58,902 bases of DNA from Neobacillus niacini NBRC 15566. Lineage in GTDB: Bacteria; Bacillota; Bacilli; Bacillales; Cytobacillaceae. Below are positions 7,582-15,661 of this stretch, one piece after another. The stretch's first letter is position 1; every line of letters starts with the position of its first letter. Where the stretch lies: contig NZ_BCVA01000038.1 of assembly GCF_001591505.1 (NCBI RefSeq), positions 1 to 58,902 on the forward strand, given 5' to 3'. The translations under genes and the position numbers were made by a program. Below the pieces are notes generated by a model. That model was not told the DNA's origin. It ran no database searches and was given only the letters and a program-made list of their open reading frames with translations.

Positions 7582-9441
7582 ATGTCGAAAACACGAGAGC
7601 AATCAAGTAACACTCCTCCTCCCCTGTCAATTCCGGGAAGACCAGGCTTTGGAGGCCATCGCCGGGGTGCACCCATTGTCAAGCCGAAGAATTTTAAACA
7701 AACAATTAGAAGGTTATGGCATTATTTTGGCAATGAACGAAAAATGCTGAGCATTGTGTTTTTGTTCATCTTAATGAGTGCTGCATTATCACTGCTATCT
7801 CCGTTTTTAATTGGAAAAGCCGTGGACGCCATAAGTCTTGATACACAAGTGGATTTTCATTTTCTGGAGATCATGGTGATGGTTCTAATAGGAGCCTTTA
7901 TTTTAGACGCGGTGTTGACGTTTCTCCAGGGCTGGTTGATGGCTGGAGTTTCACAGCGAATCGTCAAACGTTTGCGCGCTGCGCTTTTTAAAAAGCTGCA
8001 AAAGCTGCCAGTCGCCTTTTTTGACAAGCGGACACATGGAGAATTAATGAGCCGGCTTTCCAACGATATCGATAATGTCAGCAGTACAATCTCGCAATCG
8101 ACGACACAGCTGATGTCAGGGGTCATTGTGATCAGCGGCTCATTAATTATGATGCTGATTTTGAGTCCGATTTTGACTGTGGCGAGCTTGGTAACCGTTC
8201 CGCTCGTCTTTCTGTTAACCAAGACGATTGCAAAACGAACCAGTGTACTGTTTAAGGATCAGCAAATTCAACTTGGAAAACTAAATGGACAAATTGAGGA
8301 AACCATTTCAGGTATTGAGGTAGTGAAGGCGTTTAACCATGAAGAAAAGGTGATTTCTGAATTTGAAGAAGTCAATCAGAAACTGCGTGAGGTCGGCCTT
8401 AAGGCGCAAATTTGGTCCGGCTTTCTTATGCCAATCATGAACGTAATAAATAATCTGGGTTTTGCCATTGTAGCCGTAACAGGGGGATTTCTTGCTGTTG
8501 AAAACATGATAACCGTAGGTGCAATTGCGAGCTTTATCACCTATTCTCGTCAGTTTGTCCGGCCGCTTAATGATCTTGCGCAAATTTTTAATATGCTGCA
8601 GTCAGGTGTAGCAGGTGCAGAGCGTGTTTTTGAGATTCTCGACGAGCAGGAGGAACCAGATGATTTGGAAGACGCAGTTGCGTTGACCAATCCAAAGGGA
8701 CATGTTGTGTTCGAAAATGTCAGCTTTGGCTACCGCGGCGATGTACCCATTTTGAAAAATGTTAGTTTTGAAAGTGACATTGGCAGCAGTACGGCTCTAG
8801 TTGGACCAACGGGAGCGGGAAAAACGACCATCGTTAATTTGCTGACAAGGTTTTATGATGTCACAGAGGGCAGAATATTGCTTGACGGACGTGATATTCG
8901 CGAATATACCCGCGATAGCTTAAGAAGCTGTTTCGGCTTTGTTTTGCAGGATACGTATTTGTTTTCAGGGACTATCAAGGAGAATATTAAATATGGAAAG
9001 CCGTCAGCAAGTGATGAGGAAGTGATCAGTGCGGCTAAAATGGCGAATGCAGATGCGTTTATTAAACGTCTGCCTAAACAATATGAGACCATACTCTCAG
9101 AAAATGGCGGAAACTTAAGTCAAGGGCAGCGCCAGTTGATTGCCATTGCAAGAGTGATCCTCGCAAAACCTGCTGTGTTGATATTAGATGAGGCTACTAG
9201 CAGTATTGATACCCGTACCGAGCTGCATATTCAAGAGGCGCTGCTATCGCTAATGGAGGGCAGAACAAGCTTTATTATCGCCCATCGTTTAAACACCATT
9301 CGTGATGCGGATAGAATCATGGTTATTGACAATGGGAAAATAGTAGAACAAGGAAACCACGGAGAACTCATGGAACAGCAAGGAAGATATTATCATATGT
9401 TCTTTAATCAATTTAAAAATGTAGAAATTGCCGTAGATTAA
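7582..9441 (+). CDS. Heterodimeric ABC exporter subunit with canonical ATPase residues (YfiC-like)
   Basis: A 619-aa half exporter that starts directly after its partner's stop, with AAGGAGG before the ATG. A Pro/Gly-rich N-terminal tail of about 35 residues precedes the six helices. The ATPase has GPTGAGKTT, Walker B with Glu (LILDEATSSID) and the switch His (IAHRLNTI), but the signature is LSQGQ, not LSGGQ. The degenerate signature pairs in trans with the partner's defective Walker B, so the two subunits build one dead and one active site. Confidence 0.88.
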   Translation: MSKTREQSSNTPPPLSIPGRPGFGGHRRGAPIVKPKNFKQTIRRLWHYFGNERKMLSIVFLFILMSAALSLLSPFLIGKAVDAISLDTQVDFHFLEIMVMVLIGAFILDAVLTFLQGWLMAGVSQRIVKRLRAALFKKLQKLPVAFFDKRTHGELMSRLSNDIDNVSSTISQSTTQLMSGVIVISGSLIMMLILSPILTVASLVTVPLVFLLTKTIAKRTSVLFKDQQIQLGKLNGQIEETISGIEVVKAFNHEEKVISEFEEVNQKLREVGLKAQIWSGFLMPIMNVINNLGFAIVAVTGGFLAVENMITVGAIASFITYSRQFVRPLNDLAQIFNMLQSGVAGAERVFEILDEQEEPDDLEDAVALTNPKGHVVFENVSFGYRGDVPILKNVSFESDIGSSTALVGPTGAGKTTIVNLLTRFYDVTEGRILLDGRDIREYTRDSLRSCFGFVLQDTYLFSGTIKENIKYGKPSASDEEVISAAKMANADAFIKRLPKQYETILSENGGNLSQGQRQLIAIARVILAKPAVLILDEATSSIDTRTELHIQEALLSLMEGRTSFIIAHRLNTIRDADRIMVIDNGKIVEQGNHGELMEQQGRYYHMFFNQFKNVEIAVD

Positions 9442-9500
9442 ATAATGGCAAATCATTAGGGAATAATGTCACTAATGGTATTCAATAAAGGGGGTTGGTT

Positions 9501-10700
9501 ATGAAAAAGGAGATTTCTAACCGGAGATTGCTCTGGGTTTCTGGAACGGGCTGGATGTTTGACGCAATGGATGTAGGAATGCTTTCTTTTATTATTGCTG
9601 CATTAAGTGTGGAGTGGGATTTAACGGCGCAGCAAATGGGATGGATCGGCAGTATCCAATCAATCGGAATGGCTGTTGGGGCACTGATTTTTGGCTTAAT
9701 GGCCGACCGAATTGGACGTAAAAATGTATTTATCATAACCTTATTATTATTCTCAATTGGAAGCGGGATTTCTGCATTTGCCACTTCCATAACCATTTTT
9801 CTTATATTAAGATTTTTTATCGGAATGGGACTTGGCGGTGAGCTTCCTGTTGCCTCGACTCTTGTTTCGGAAAGCGTTCCGGCAGAAAAACGAGGCCGTA
9901 TTGTCGTGTTATTAGAAAGTTTTTGGGCGGCCGGCTGGCTGATTGCTGCTGTCATTTCTTATTTTATTATTCCAAAATTCGGCTGGTCAACAGCCTTGTT
10001 AATTAGTGCCACACCTGCACTGTATGCCTTATATTTACGCATTGGATTACCGGACTCTCCTAGATTTGAAGCGCTTAAGGATAAAGAGAAAATTTCCGCA
10101 TGGCAAAGTATTGCAAATCTATGGACCAATGAGTATCGCCGCAGAACCACAATGCTCTGGATTGTTTGGTTTTGTGTTGTTTTTTCCTATTACGGAATGT
10201 TCTTATGGCTTCCAAGTGTAATGGTTTTGAAAGGTTTTAGTCTCATTAAAAGCTTTGGATATGTCTTAATTATGACACTAGCACAATTGCCAGGATATTT
10301 TACGGCTGCATGGTGTATTGAAAAATTCGGCCGGAAGTTTGTTTTAGCGGTCTATTTAATTGGAACAGCAATCAGTGCGTTTCTATTTGGAAATGCTGAG
10401 TCTACTGCCTTGTTAATTACATCAGGGATTCTTTTATCCTTCTTTAATCTCGGTGCATGGGGTGGCTTATATGCTTATACTCCTGAACAATATCCTACGA
10501 TTATCCGCGGCACAGGGGCAGGCTCAGCAGCGGCATTTGGCCGGTTAGGCGGGGTGTTAGGTCCCTTATTGGTAGGATATTTGGTAGCACAAGAAACATC
10601 GATTTCGACTATATTTACAATCTTTTGTATCTCGGTTTTCATCGCTGCTATTGCCGTTATTTTCTTAGGAAAAGAAACAAAAAATAAAGTATTAGTATAA
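9501..10700 (+). CDS. niaP: MFS transporter, probable niacin transporter NiaP
   Basis: A 399-aa major facilitator with 12 predicted helices. It closely resembles B. subtilis NiaP (YceI) along its length, for example GWMFDAMDVGMLSFIIAAL near the N-terminus, GLMADRIGRKNVF after helix 2 and GMGLGGELPVASTLVSE in helix 4. NiaP imports nicotinate for NAD salvage. The ATG at 9501 follows AAAGGGGG; a TTG two codons earlier is less likely. It stands alone and ends in a terminator. Specificity is inferred from similarity recalled, not tested. Confidence 0.75.
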   Translation: MKKEISNRRLLWVSGTGWMFDAMDVGMLSFIIAALSVEWDLTAQQMGWIGSIQSIGMAVGALIFGLMADRIGRKNVFIITLLLFSIGSGISAFATSITIFLILRFFIGMGLGGELPVASTLVSESVPAEKRGRIVVLLESFWAAGWLIAAVISYFIIPKFGWSTALLISATPALYALYLRIGLPDSPRFEALKDKEKISAWQSIANLWTNEYRRRTTMLWIVWFCVVFSYYGMFLWLPSVMVLKGFSLIKSFGYVLIMTLAQLPGYFTAAWCIEKFGRKFVLAVYLIGTAISAFLFGNAESTALLITSGILLSFFNLGAWGGLYAYTPEQYPTIIRGTGAGSAAAFGRLGGVLGPLLVGYLVAQETSISTIFTIFCISVFIAAIAVIFLGKETKNKVLV

Positions 10701-10710
10701 TGTTTAAATG

Positions 10711-10746
10711 AGAGAGATTCCTATTAAAGAATCTCTCTTTTGTTTT
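10711..10746 (+). terminator. Rho-independent terminator of niaP
   Basis: AGAGAGATTC and GAATCTCTCT pair as a 10-bp stem with an 8-base loop and a T-rich tail (TTTGTTTTTT). Confidence 0.85.
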
Positions 10747-10841
10747 TTAACTCAGCATGATTTTATTCCTTTAGTGCACCAAAGCTATTATTCAGAACCT
10801 GTTTAATCTTATGATAGTAGTAGAAATTCCTTTTTACACTG

Positions 10842-10921
10842 ATTTTTCAGAATTATATTAAAATAATGCAGTTCCTACTAGACGAATAGGAAATTATTTT
10901 GTACAATGTTTTCAGAATATT
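10842..10921 (+). promoter_or_regulatory. Two possible CodY boxes upstream of livJ
   Basis: The 15-mers at 10842-10856 (centred on the CAG at 10848) and 10907-10921 (centred on the CAG at 10913) match the CodY consensus AATTTTCWGAAAATT at about 11 and 12 of 15 positions. CodY senses branched-chain amino acids and GTP, so control of a liv operon would make sense. The matches are only moderate in an AT-rich region. Confidence 0.3.
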
Positions 10922-10989
10922 ATCTTTTTTTAAACATCTTGAAGATAACAACGGGTAAGGGGACTATTCAAAAATAGGGGGGTTAAACA

Positions 10990-12168
10990 GTGAGAAAGAA
11001 AAAATTAGCAGGTGTTTTTATGTCGTTCATGATGGCGGCAGGTGTGTTGGCTGGCTGCGGTGGTGCCGCCAGTACCAGTGGTGGAAAAGACGGCGATACC
11101 ATTAAGATTGGTGCCAACCTTGAACTCTCTGGCGGGGTAGCTTCTTATGGCCAGTCCATTGAAGAAGGTATCAAACTGGCATTGGAAGAGATCAATAAAG
11201 AAGGTATTGACGGAAAGAAACTAGAACTTGTGACATTCGATAATAAATCAGACGCGGCGGAAGCAACAAGCGGTACAACCAAGCTAATCAGCCAAGATAA
11301 GGTAGCGGCCATTATCGGTGCAGCTACTAGTACAAATACTTTGGCGCAAGTACAAATCGCTCAGAAAAATAAAATTCCATTATTGACACCGACTGGTACA
11401 AATCCAACGATTACAAATAAAGACGGCGTCTTAAGTGACTTTGTGTTCCGTACTTGCTTCATTGATCCTTTCCAAGGAACAGTTGCAGCCAACTTTGCTG
11501 CTAAAGACCTTAAGGTGAAAAATGCAGCAATCATTATTGACAGCTCAAGCGACTATGCAAAAGGGCTTGCAGCCGCGTTCCAAACGGCATTTGAAAAAAA
11601 TGGCGGAAAAATCGTGAAGGAAGAAGCTTATGTTGCCAAGGATACAGACTTTAATGCGATCTTAACAAATATTAAATCTGCAAATCCTGATTTTATCTTC
11701 CTTCCTGGATATTATGAGGAAGTTGGCTTAATTATCAAACAAGCTCGTGCTCTTGGTATTGAAGCCCCATTCATGGGCGGCGATGGCTGGGATTCTCCTA
11801 AACTAGTAGAAATTGCTGGTGCTGATCCGTTAAACAATACCTTTATCACCAACCATTATTCTTCTGGTGACTCTGATCCAAAGGTACAAGATTTCGTAAA
11901 AGCATTCGAAGCAAAGTATGATGGTAAATCTCCAGATGCCTTTAATGCATTAGGCTATGACTCCCTATATTTCCTTGCTGACGCAATTAAACGTGCAGGA
12001 AGTGCTGACCCTGAGAAAATTCAAAAAGCACTTGAGGAAACAGATGGTCTTCAATTAGTATCTGGAACAATGAAACTTGATAAAAACCATGATCCAATTA
12101 AATCTGCTGTCATTCTTGAATACAAAGGCGGAAAGCAAGAGTTTAATACAAAGGTAGACCCAGAATAA
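10990..12168 (+). CDS. livJ: Branched-chain amino acid ABC transporter, substrate-binding lipoprotein
   Basis: A 392-aa lipoprotein of the LivJ/LivK family. The start is GTG at 10990 behind AGGGGGG. The signal peptide ends in the lipobox LAGC (Cys at residue 23), so the mature protein is lipid-anchored outside the membrane. It has the periplasmic-binding type I fold, with the ligand segment GAATSTNTLA and the GGDGWDSP region. It delivers leucine, isoleucine or valine, or a related amino acid, to the LivHM channel encoded next. The larger gap and hairpin after it suggest it is made in excess over the membrane parts. Confidence 0.9.
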   Translation: MRKKKLAGVFMSFMMAAGVLAGCGGAASTSGGKDGDTIKIGANLELSGGVASYGQSIEEGIKLALEEINKEGIDGKKLELVTFDNKSDAAEATSGTTKLISQDKVAAIIGAATSTNTLAQVQIAQKNKIPLLTPTGTNPTITNKDGVLSDFVFRTCFIDPFQGTVAANFAAKDLKVKNAAIIIDSSSDYAKGLAAAFQTAFEKNGGKIVKEEAYVAKDTDFNAILTNIKSANPDFIFLPGYYEEVGLIIKQARALGIEAPFMGGDGWDSPKLVEIAGADPLNNTFITNHYSSGDSDPKVQDFVKAFEAKYDGKSPDAFNALGYDSLYFLADAIKRAGSADPEKIQKALEETDGLQLVSGTMKLDKNHDPIKSAVILEYKGGKQEFNTKVDPE

Positions 12169-12170
12169 AA

Positions 12171-12196
12171 AGAAAAGCGGAAGCGCCTGGGCTGCT
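12171..12196. repeat. Truncated end of a dispersed MITE-like repeat
   Basis: AAAAGCGGAAGCGCCT is the same sequence that begins the full element at 39986. Only one end is recognisable here. It lies between livJ and livH. Confidence 0.5.
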
Positions 12197-12227
12197 TTCA
12201 CTGGACAAATTTTATAGTGGTCAAAAA

Positions 12228-12256
12228 GAATAGGGAGCTATTTTGTCTCCCTATTC
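12228..12256 (+). terminator. Intercistronic hairpin between livJ and livH
   Basis: GAATAGGGAG and CTCCCTATTC form a perfect 10-bp stem with a 9-base loop. There is no T run after it, so it is more likely a partial terminator or an mRNA-stabilising end that raises livJ over the downstream genes. Confidence 0.55.
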
Positions 12257-12299
12257 CTATTTAGAAATATATTTTCCTAATTTTAGGAGGAGACTAGAC

Positions 12300-13178
12300 A
12301 TGGAATTTTTACAACAGCTGGTTAACGGGGTGTCATTAGGCAGTATATATGCGTTAATAGCCCTTGGTTATACAATGGTCTACGGAATTGTAAAATTAAT
12401 TAATTTTGCTCATGGAGACGTCTTCATGGTTGGTGCATTTATCGGTTTTTATTCTATTACTATCTTAGATTTAGGATTTTTCCCGTCTTTGCTTATTTCC
12501 ATGGTAACTTGTGCCATCTTAGGGGTTCTCATTGAAAGGATTGCCTATAAACCTTTGCGTAATGCCACTAGGATTGCAGCACTCATTACTGCGATTGGAG
12601 TCTCTCTGTTAATTGAATATGGGATGATTTATGTACGCGGTGCTCAGCCAGAGGCGTATCCCGGCAATCTAATTCCAGCAACAAGCATCGATTTCCTTGG
12701 AGTTAAAGTAAGCAGTCAGTCACTGCTAATTTTAGGTACATCCCTCGTTTTAATGATTTTATTACAATTTATTGTTCATAAGACGAAAATTGGGAAGGCA
12801 ATGCGTGCTGTATCCCACGATATGGATGCTGCAAGACTGATGGGAATAAACGTTAATAATACCATTTCCGCAACTTTTGCGATTGGGTCTGCGCTAGCAG
12901 GTGCAGCCGGTGTTGCGTTTGGAATGTATTATACAAAGATTGAACCATTAATGGGGATTATTCCAGGACTTAAAGCCTTCGTTGCGGCCGTACTGGGTGG
13001 TATCGGAATTATTCCAGGCGCAATGGTTGGCGGCTTGTTATTGGGTGTCATTGAGTCACTTGTAAGTGCTGCTGGCTTCTCCTTATGGAGAGATGGGGTA
13101 GCGTTTGTCGTACTAATCTTAATTTTGATTTTCCGTCCAGCCGGTTTATTCGGTAAAAATGTACGGGAAAAAGTGTAA
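12300..13178 (+). CDS. livH: Branched-chain amino acid ABC transporter permease LivH
   Basis: A 292-aa membrane permease with about eight hydrophobic segments. The ATG at 12300 follows AGGAGGAG; an in-frame ATG 57 bases upstream would extend into the hairpin and has no ribosome site. Family motifs include GVSLGSIYALIALGYTMVYG at the N-terminus, NFAHGD and the cytoplasmic loop with GINVNNTISATFAIGSALAGAAG. It pairs with LivM to form the pore. Confidence 0.92.
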   Translation: MEFLQQLVNGVSLGSIYALIALGYTMVYGIVKLINFAHGDVFMVGAFIGFYSITILDLGFFPSLLISMVTCAILGVLIERIAYKPLRNATRIAALITAIGVSLLIEYGMIYVRGAQPEAYPGNLIPATSIDFLGVKVSSQSLLILGTSLVLMILLQFIVHKTKIGKAMRAVSHDMDAARLMGINVNNTISATFAIGSALAGAAGVAFGMYYTKIEPLMGIIPGLKAFVAAVLGGIGIIPGAMVGGLLLGVIESLVSAAGFSLWRDGVAFVVLILILIFRPAGLFGKNVREKV

Positions 13179-13190
13179 GGGGGCAAGCGC

Positions 13191-14165
13191 ATGAATATTC
13201 TTAAAGGTGCAAAAGGTTTTTGGTCATCAATCGTTTTAGCCGTTGTTTTTGGTATTGTCATGCAATTTTTAATTACCGGCGAAATCATTAATTTCTTTTA
13301 TGTAAACACACTTTATTTTATTGGTATTAACATAATTCTTGCTGCCAGCTTACATCTGATTATTGGAATTACAGGACAGTTTTCAATTGGACATGCAGGC
13401 TTCCTTGCTGTCGGTGCTTATGCATCTGCTATTATTACGATGAAATTAGAGCTGCCATTCTCACTGGGATTATTGGCGGGAGGAGTTGCAGCCGCTATTG
13501 CAGGTTTAATTATTGGAATTCCTACACTTCGGCTAAAAGGAGATTACCTTGCAATTGCCACGCTGGGATTTGGTGAAATTGTCCGGATTATCTTTTTAAA
13601 TATTGAATATGTCGGCGGAGCAAGCGGGATGACCGTTACGCAACTGACTACTTGGCCATGGCTTTTCGGGAGTATCCTTTTAACACTTCTTGTCATCAGG
13701 AACTTTACGAATTCAACGCATGGACGAGCTTGTATCTCTGTAAGAGAAAATGAAATTGCGGCGGACGCCATGGGGATTAACACTACTTATTATAAGGTCA
13801 TTGCGTTTGCCATTGGGGCATTTTTTGCTGGAGTGGCGGGTGCTTTATATGCGCACAACTTTTTCATTATCCAGCCGACGAACTTTGGTTTCTTAAAATC
13901 GTTTGATATCCTAATCTTTGTCGTTCTCGGCGGGTTAGGCAGTTTATCTGGGGCGGTACTTTCGGCCATCCTGCTAACGATTGTCTCGACCTATCTGCAA
14001 AGCTATCCGGAACTTCGGATGATTATTTATAGCTTAGTATTAATCATTATGATGCTTTACCGTCCACAAGGAATTATGGGAACAAGAGAATTAACTTCAT
14101 TCTTTAAGTTTGGTAAGTCTGGAAAAGGAGGAGTCAATGATGACAGCAAACAACCCGTTGCTTAA
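13191..14165 (+). CDS. livM: Branched-chain amino acid ABC transporter permease LivM
   Basis: A 324-aa membrane permease, partner of LivH, starting 12 bp after it. It carries the family segments GQFSIGHAGFLAVGAYASA, GLIIGIPTLRLKGDYLAIATLGFGEI (read at about residues 105-130) and GVAGALYAHN. About nine hydrophobic segments are visible. The C-terminus overlaps the start of livG by 29 bases, pointing to coupled translation. Confidence 0.92.
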   Translation: MNILKGAKGFWSSIVLAVVFGIVMQFLITGEIINFFYVNTLYFIGINIILAASLHLIIGITGQFSIGHAGFLAVGAYASAIITMKLELPFSLGLLAGGVAAAIAGLIIGIPTLRLKGDYLAIATLGFGEIVRIIFLNIEYVGGASGMTVTQLTTWPWLFGSILLTLLVIRNFTNSTHGRACISVRENEIAADAMGINTTYYKVIAFAIGAFFAGVAGALYAHNFFIIQPTNFGFLKSFDILIFVVLGGLGSLSGAVLSAILLTIVSTYLQSYPELRMIIYSLVLIIMMLYRPQGIMGTRELTSFFKFGKSGKGGVNDDSKQPVA

Positions 14166-14919
14166 AGTAAATAATGCAGGCATCCGTTTTGGCGGATTAA
14201 AGGCTGTTTCAGACGTGAACCTCGAGTTGAAGCAAGGTGAATTAGTAGGGTTAATTGGGCCAAACGGTGCCGGTAAAACCACATTCTTCAACTTGTTAAC
14301 AGGCGTATATGTACCAACTGAAGGCAGTATTGAGCTAGATGGAGATAAATTAAATGGATTAGCACCTTATAAGATTACGAAAAAAGGAATCAGCAGAACC
14401 TTTCAAAACATTCGTTTGTTTAATGAATTGTCGGTGCTTGATAATGTAAAGGTAGCCTACCACTCTCTTGCAAAGCATTCGATTATGAGTTCGATTTTCC
14501 GCCTCCCTAAGCACTTTTCAGAGGAAAAGTATATGGAGGAAAAGGCGATTGAGTTTTTGAAGATCTTTAATTTAGATAATGTTTTACATGAAAAGGCAAA
14601 GAACCTGCCGTACGGCCAGCAGCGCCGTCTAGAGATTGCTAGAGCACTGGCAGCAAATCCGAAATTATTGCTGCTGGATGAACCTGCAGCGGGTATGAAT
14701 CCACAGGAAACAGAAGAATTAATGAATCTCATTGCCTTAATTCGTAAAAAGTTTGATTTAACGATTCTTTTGATTGAACATGACATGCTCCTTGTTATGG
14801 GTGTATGTGAGCGAATTTATGTACTTGACCATGGTCAGCTTATTGCAGATGGGACTCCCGAGCAAATCAGAAATAATCCAAAAGTCATCGAAGCGTATCT
14901 TGGGGAGGAGGTTTCGTAA
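14137..14919 (+). CDS. livG: Branched-chain amino acid ABC transporter ATPase LivG
   Basis: A 260-aa ATPase. The ATG at 14137 (or the adjacent ATG at 14140) follows AAGGAGGAG. Walker A is GPNGAGKTT, the signature is LPYGQQRRLEIARAL (the LivG-type variant) and Walker B is LLLLDEPAAGMN. The final helix with IEAYLGEE is typical of LivG. With LivF it powers the LivHM channel. Its stop overlaps the livF start as TAATG. Confidence 0.93.
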   Translation: MMTANNPLLKVNNAGIRFGGLKAVSDVNLELKQGELVGLIGPNGAGKTTFFNLLTGVYVPTEGSIELDGDKLNGLAPYKITKKGISRTFQNIRLFNELSVLDNVKVAYHSLAKHSIMSSIFRLPKHFSEEKYMEEKAIEFLKIFNLDNVLHEKAKNLPYGQQRRLEIARALAANPKLLLLDEPAAGMNPQETEELMNLIALIRKKFDLTILLIEHDMLLVMGVCERIYVLDHGQLIADGTPEQIRNNPKVIEAYLGEEVS

Positions 14920-15626
14920 TGCTTAAAATTGAAGATATCAATGTATTCTATGGCAATATCCATGCCTTAAAGGGTGTTTCTCTCGATATCAATGAGGGGG
15001 AAATCGTTACCTTGATTGGAGCGAATGGAGCAGGAAAAAGTACGCTGTTAAAAACGATTTCCGGATTACTAAAGCCAAAGAACGGCAGCATTTTGTTTGA
15101 GGGCCAATCGATTTCAGGGAAGGTAGCACAAACCATTGTAAAACAAGGACTTTCCCATGTTCCTGAAGGACGCCGTGTCTTTGCCAATATGTCTGTAGAA
15201 GAGAATCTTGAATTAGGTGCTTATTTACGAAAAGATAAACAAGGTATTAAGGAGGACTTTGAGAAGGTCTATAGCTTGTTTCCGCGCCTTCTAGAGCGCC
15301 GTAAGCAGCTGTCTGGAACATTATCCGGGGGCGAGCAGCAAATGCTTGCGATGGGCAGAGCCTTGATGGCGCGTCCGAAGCTTTTGCTATTAGACGAGCC
15401 TTCAATGGGACTTGCTCCTCTATTAGTTAAAACGATTTTTAAAATTATCGAAGAGATTAATAAATCGGGTACTACCATCCTGTTGGTCGAGCAAAATGCG
15501 AACATGGCCTTATCCATTGCAGACCGAGCCTATGTAATTGAGACAGGAAAAATCGTCCTATCAGGCTCTTCAGATGAATTGAATCAAAGTGACCAAATAA
15601 GAATGGCCTACCTAGGTGGACATTAA
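14919..15626 (+). CDS. livF: Branched-chain amino acid ABC transporter ATPase LivF
   Basis: A 235-aa ATPase whose ATG overlaps the livG stop by one base. Walker A is GANGAGKST, the signature LSGGEQQML and Walker B LLLLDEPSMGLAP. The ending MAYLGG is typical of LivF. It is the last gene of the five-gene liv operon and is followed by a terminator. Confidence 0.93.
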   Translation: MLKIEDINVFYGNIHALKGVSLDINEGEIVTLIGANGAGKSTLLKTISGLLKPKNGSILFEGQSISGKVAQTIVKQGLSHVPEGRRVFANMSVEENLELGAYLRKDKQGIKEDFEKVYSLFPRLLERRKQLSGTLSGGEQQMLAMGRALMARPKLLLLDEPSMGLAPLLVKTIFKIIEEINKSGTTILLVEQNANMALSIADRAYVIETGKIVLSGSSDELNQSDQIRMAYLGGH

Positions 15627-15655
15627 AAAGACATGCGAATTCACATGTCTTTTTT
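15625..15655. terminator. Bidirectional terminator between livF and the radical SAM gene
   Basis: AAAAAGACATG and CATGTCTTTTT form an 11-bp stem with an 8-base loop. A and T runs on both sides allow it to serve both convergent genes. Confidence 0.85.
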
Positions 15656-15661
15656 CATGGA

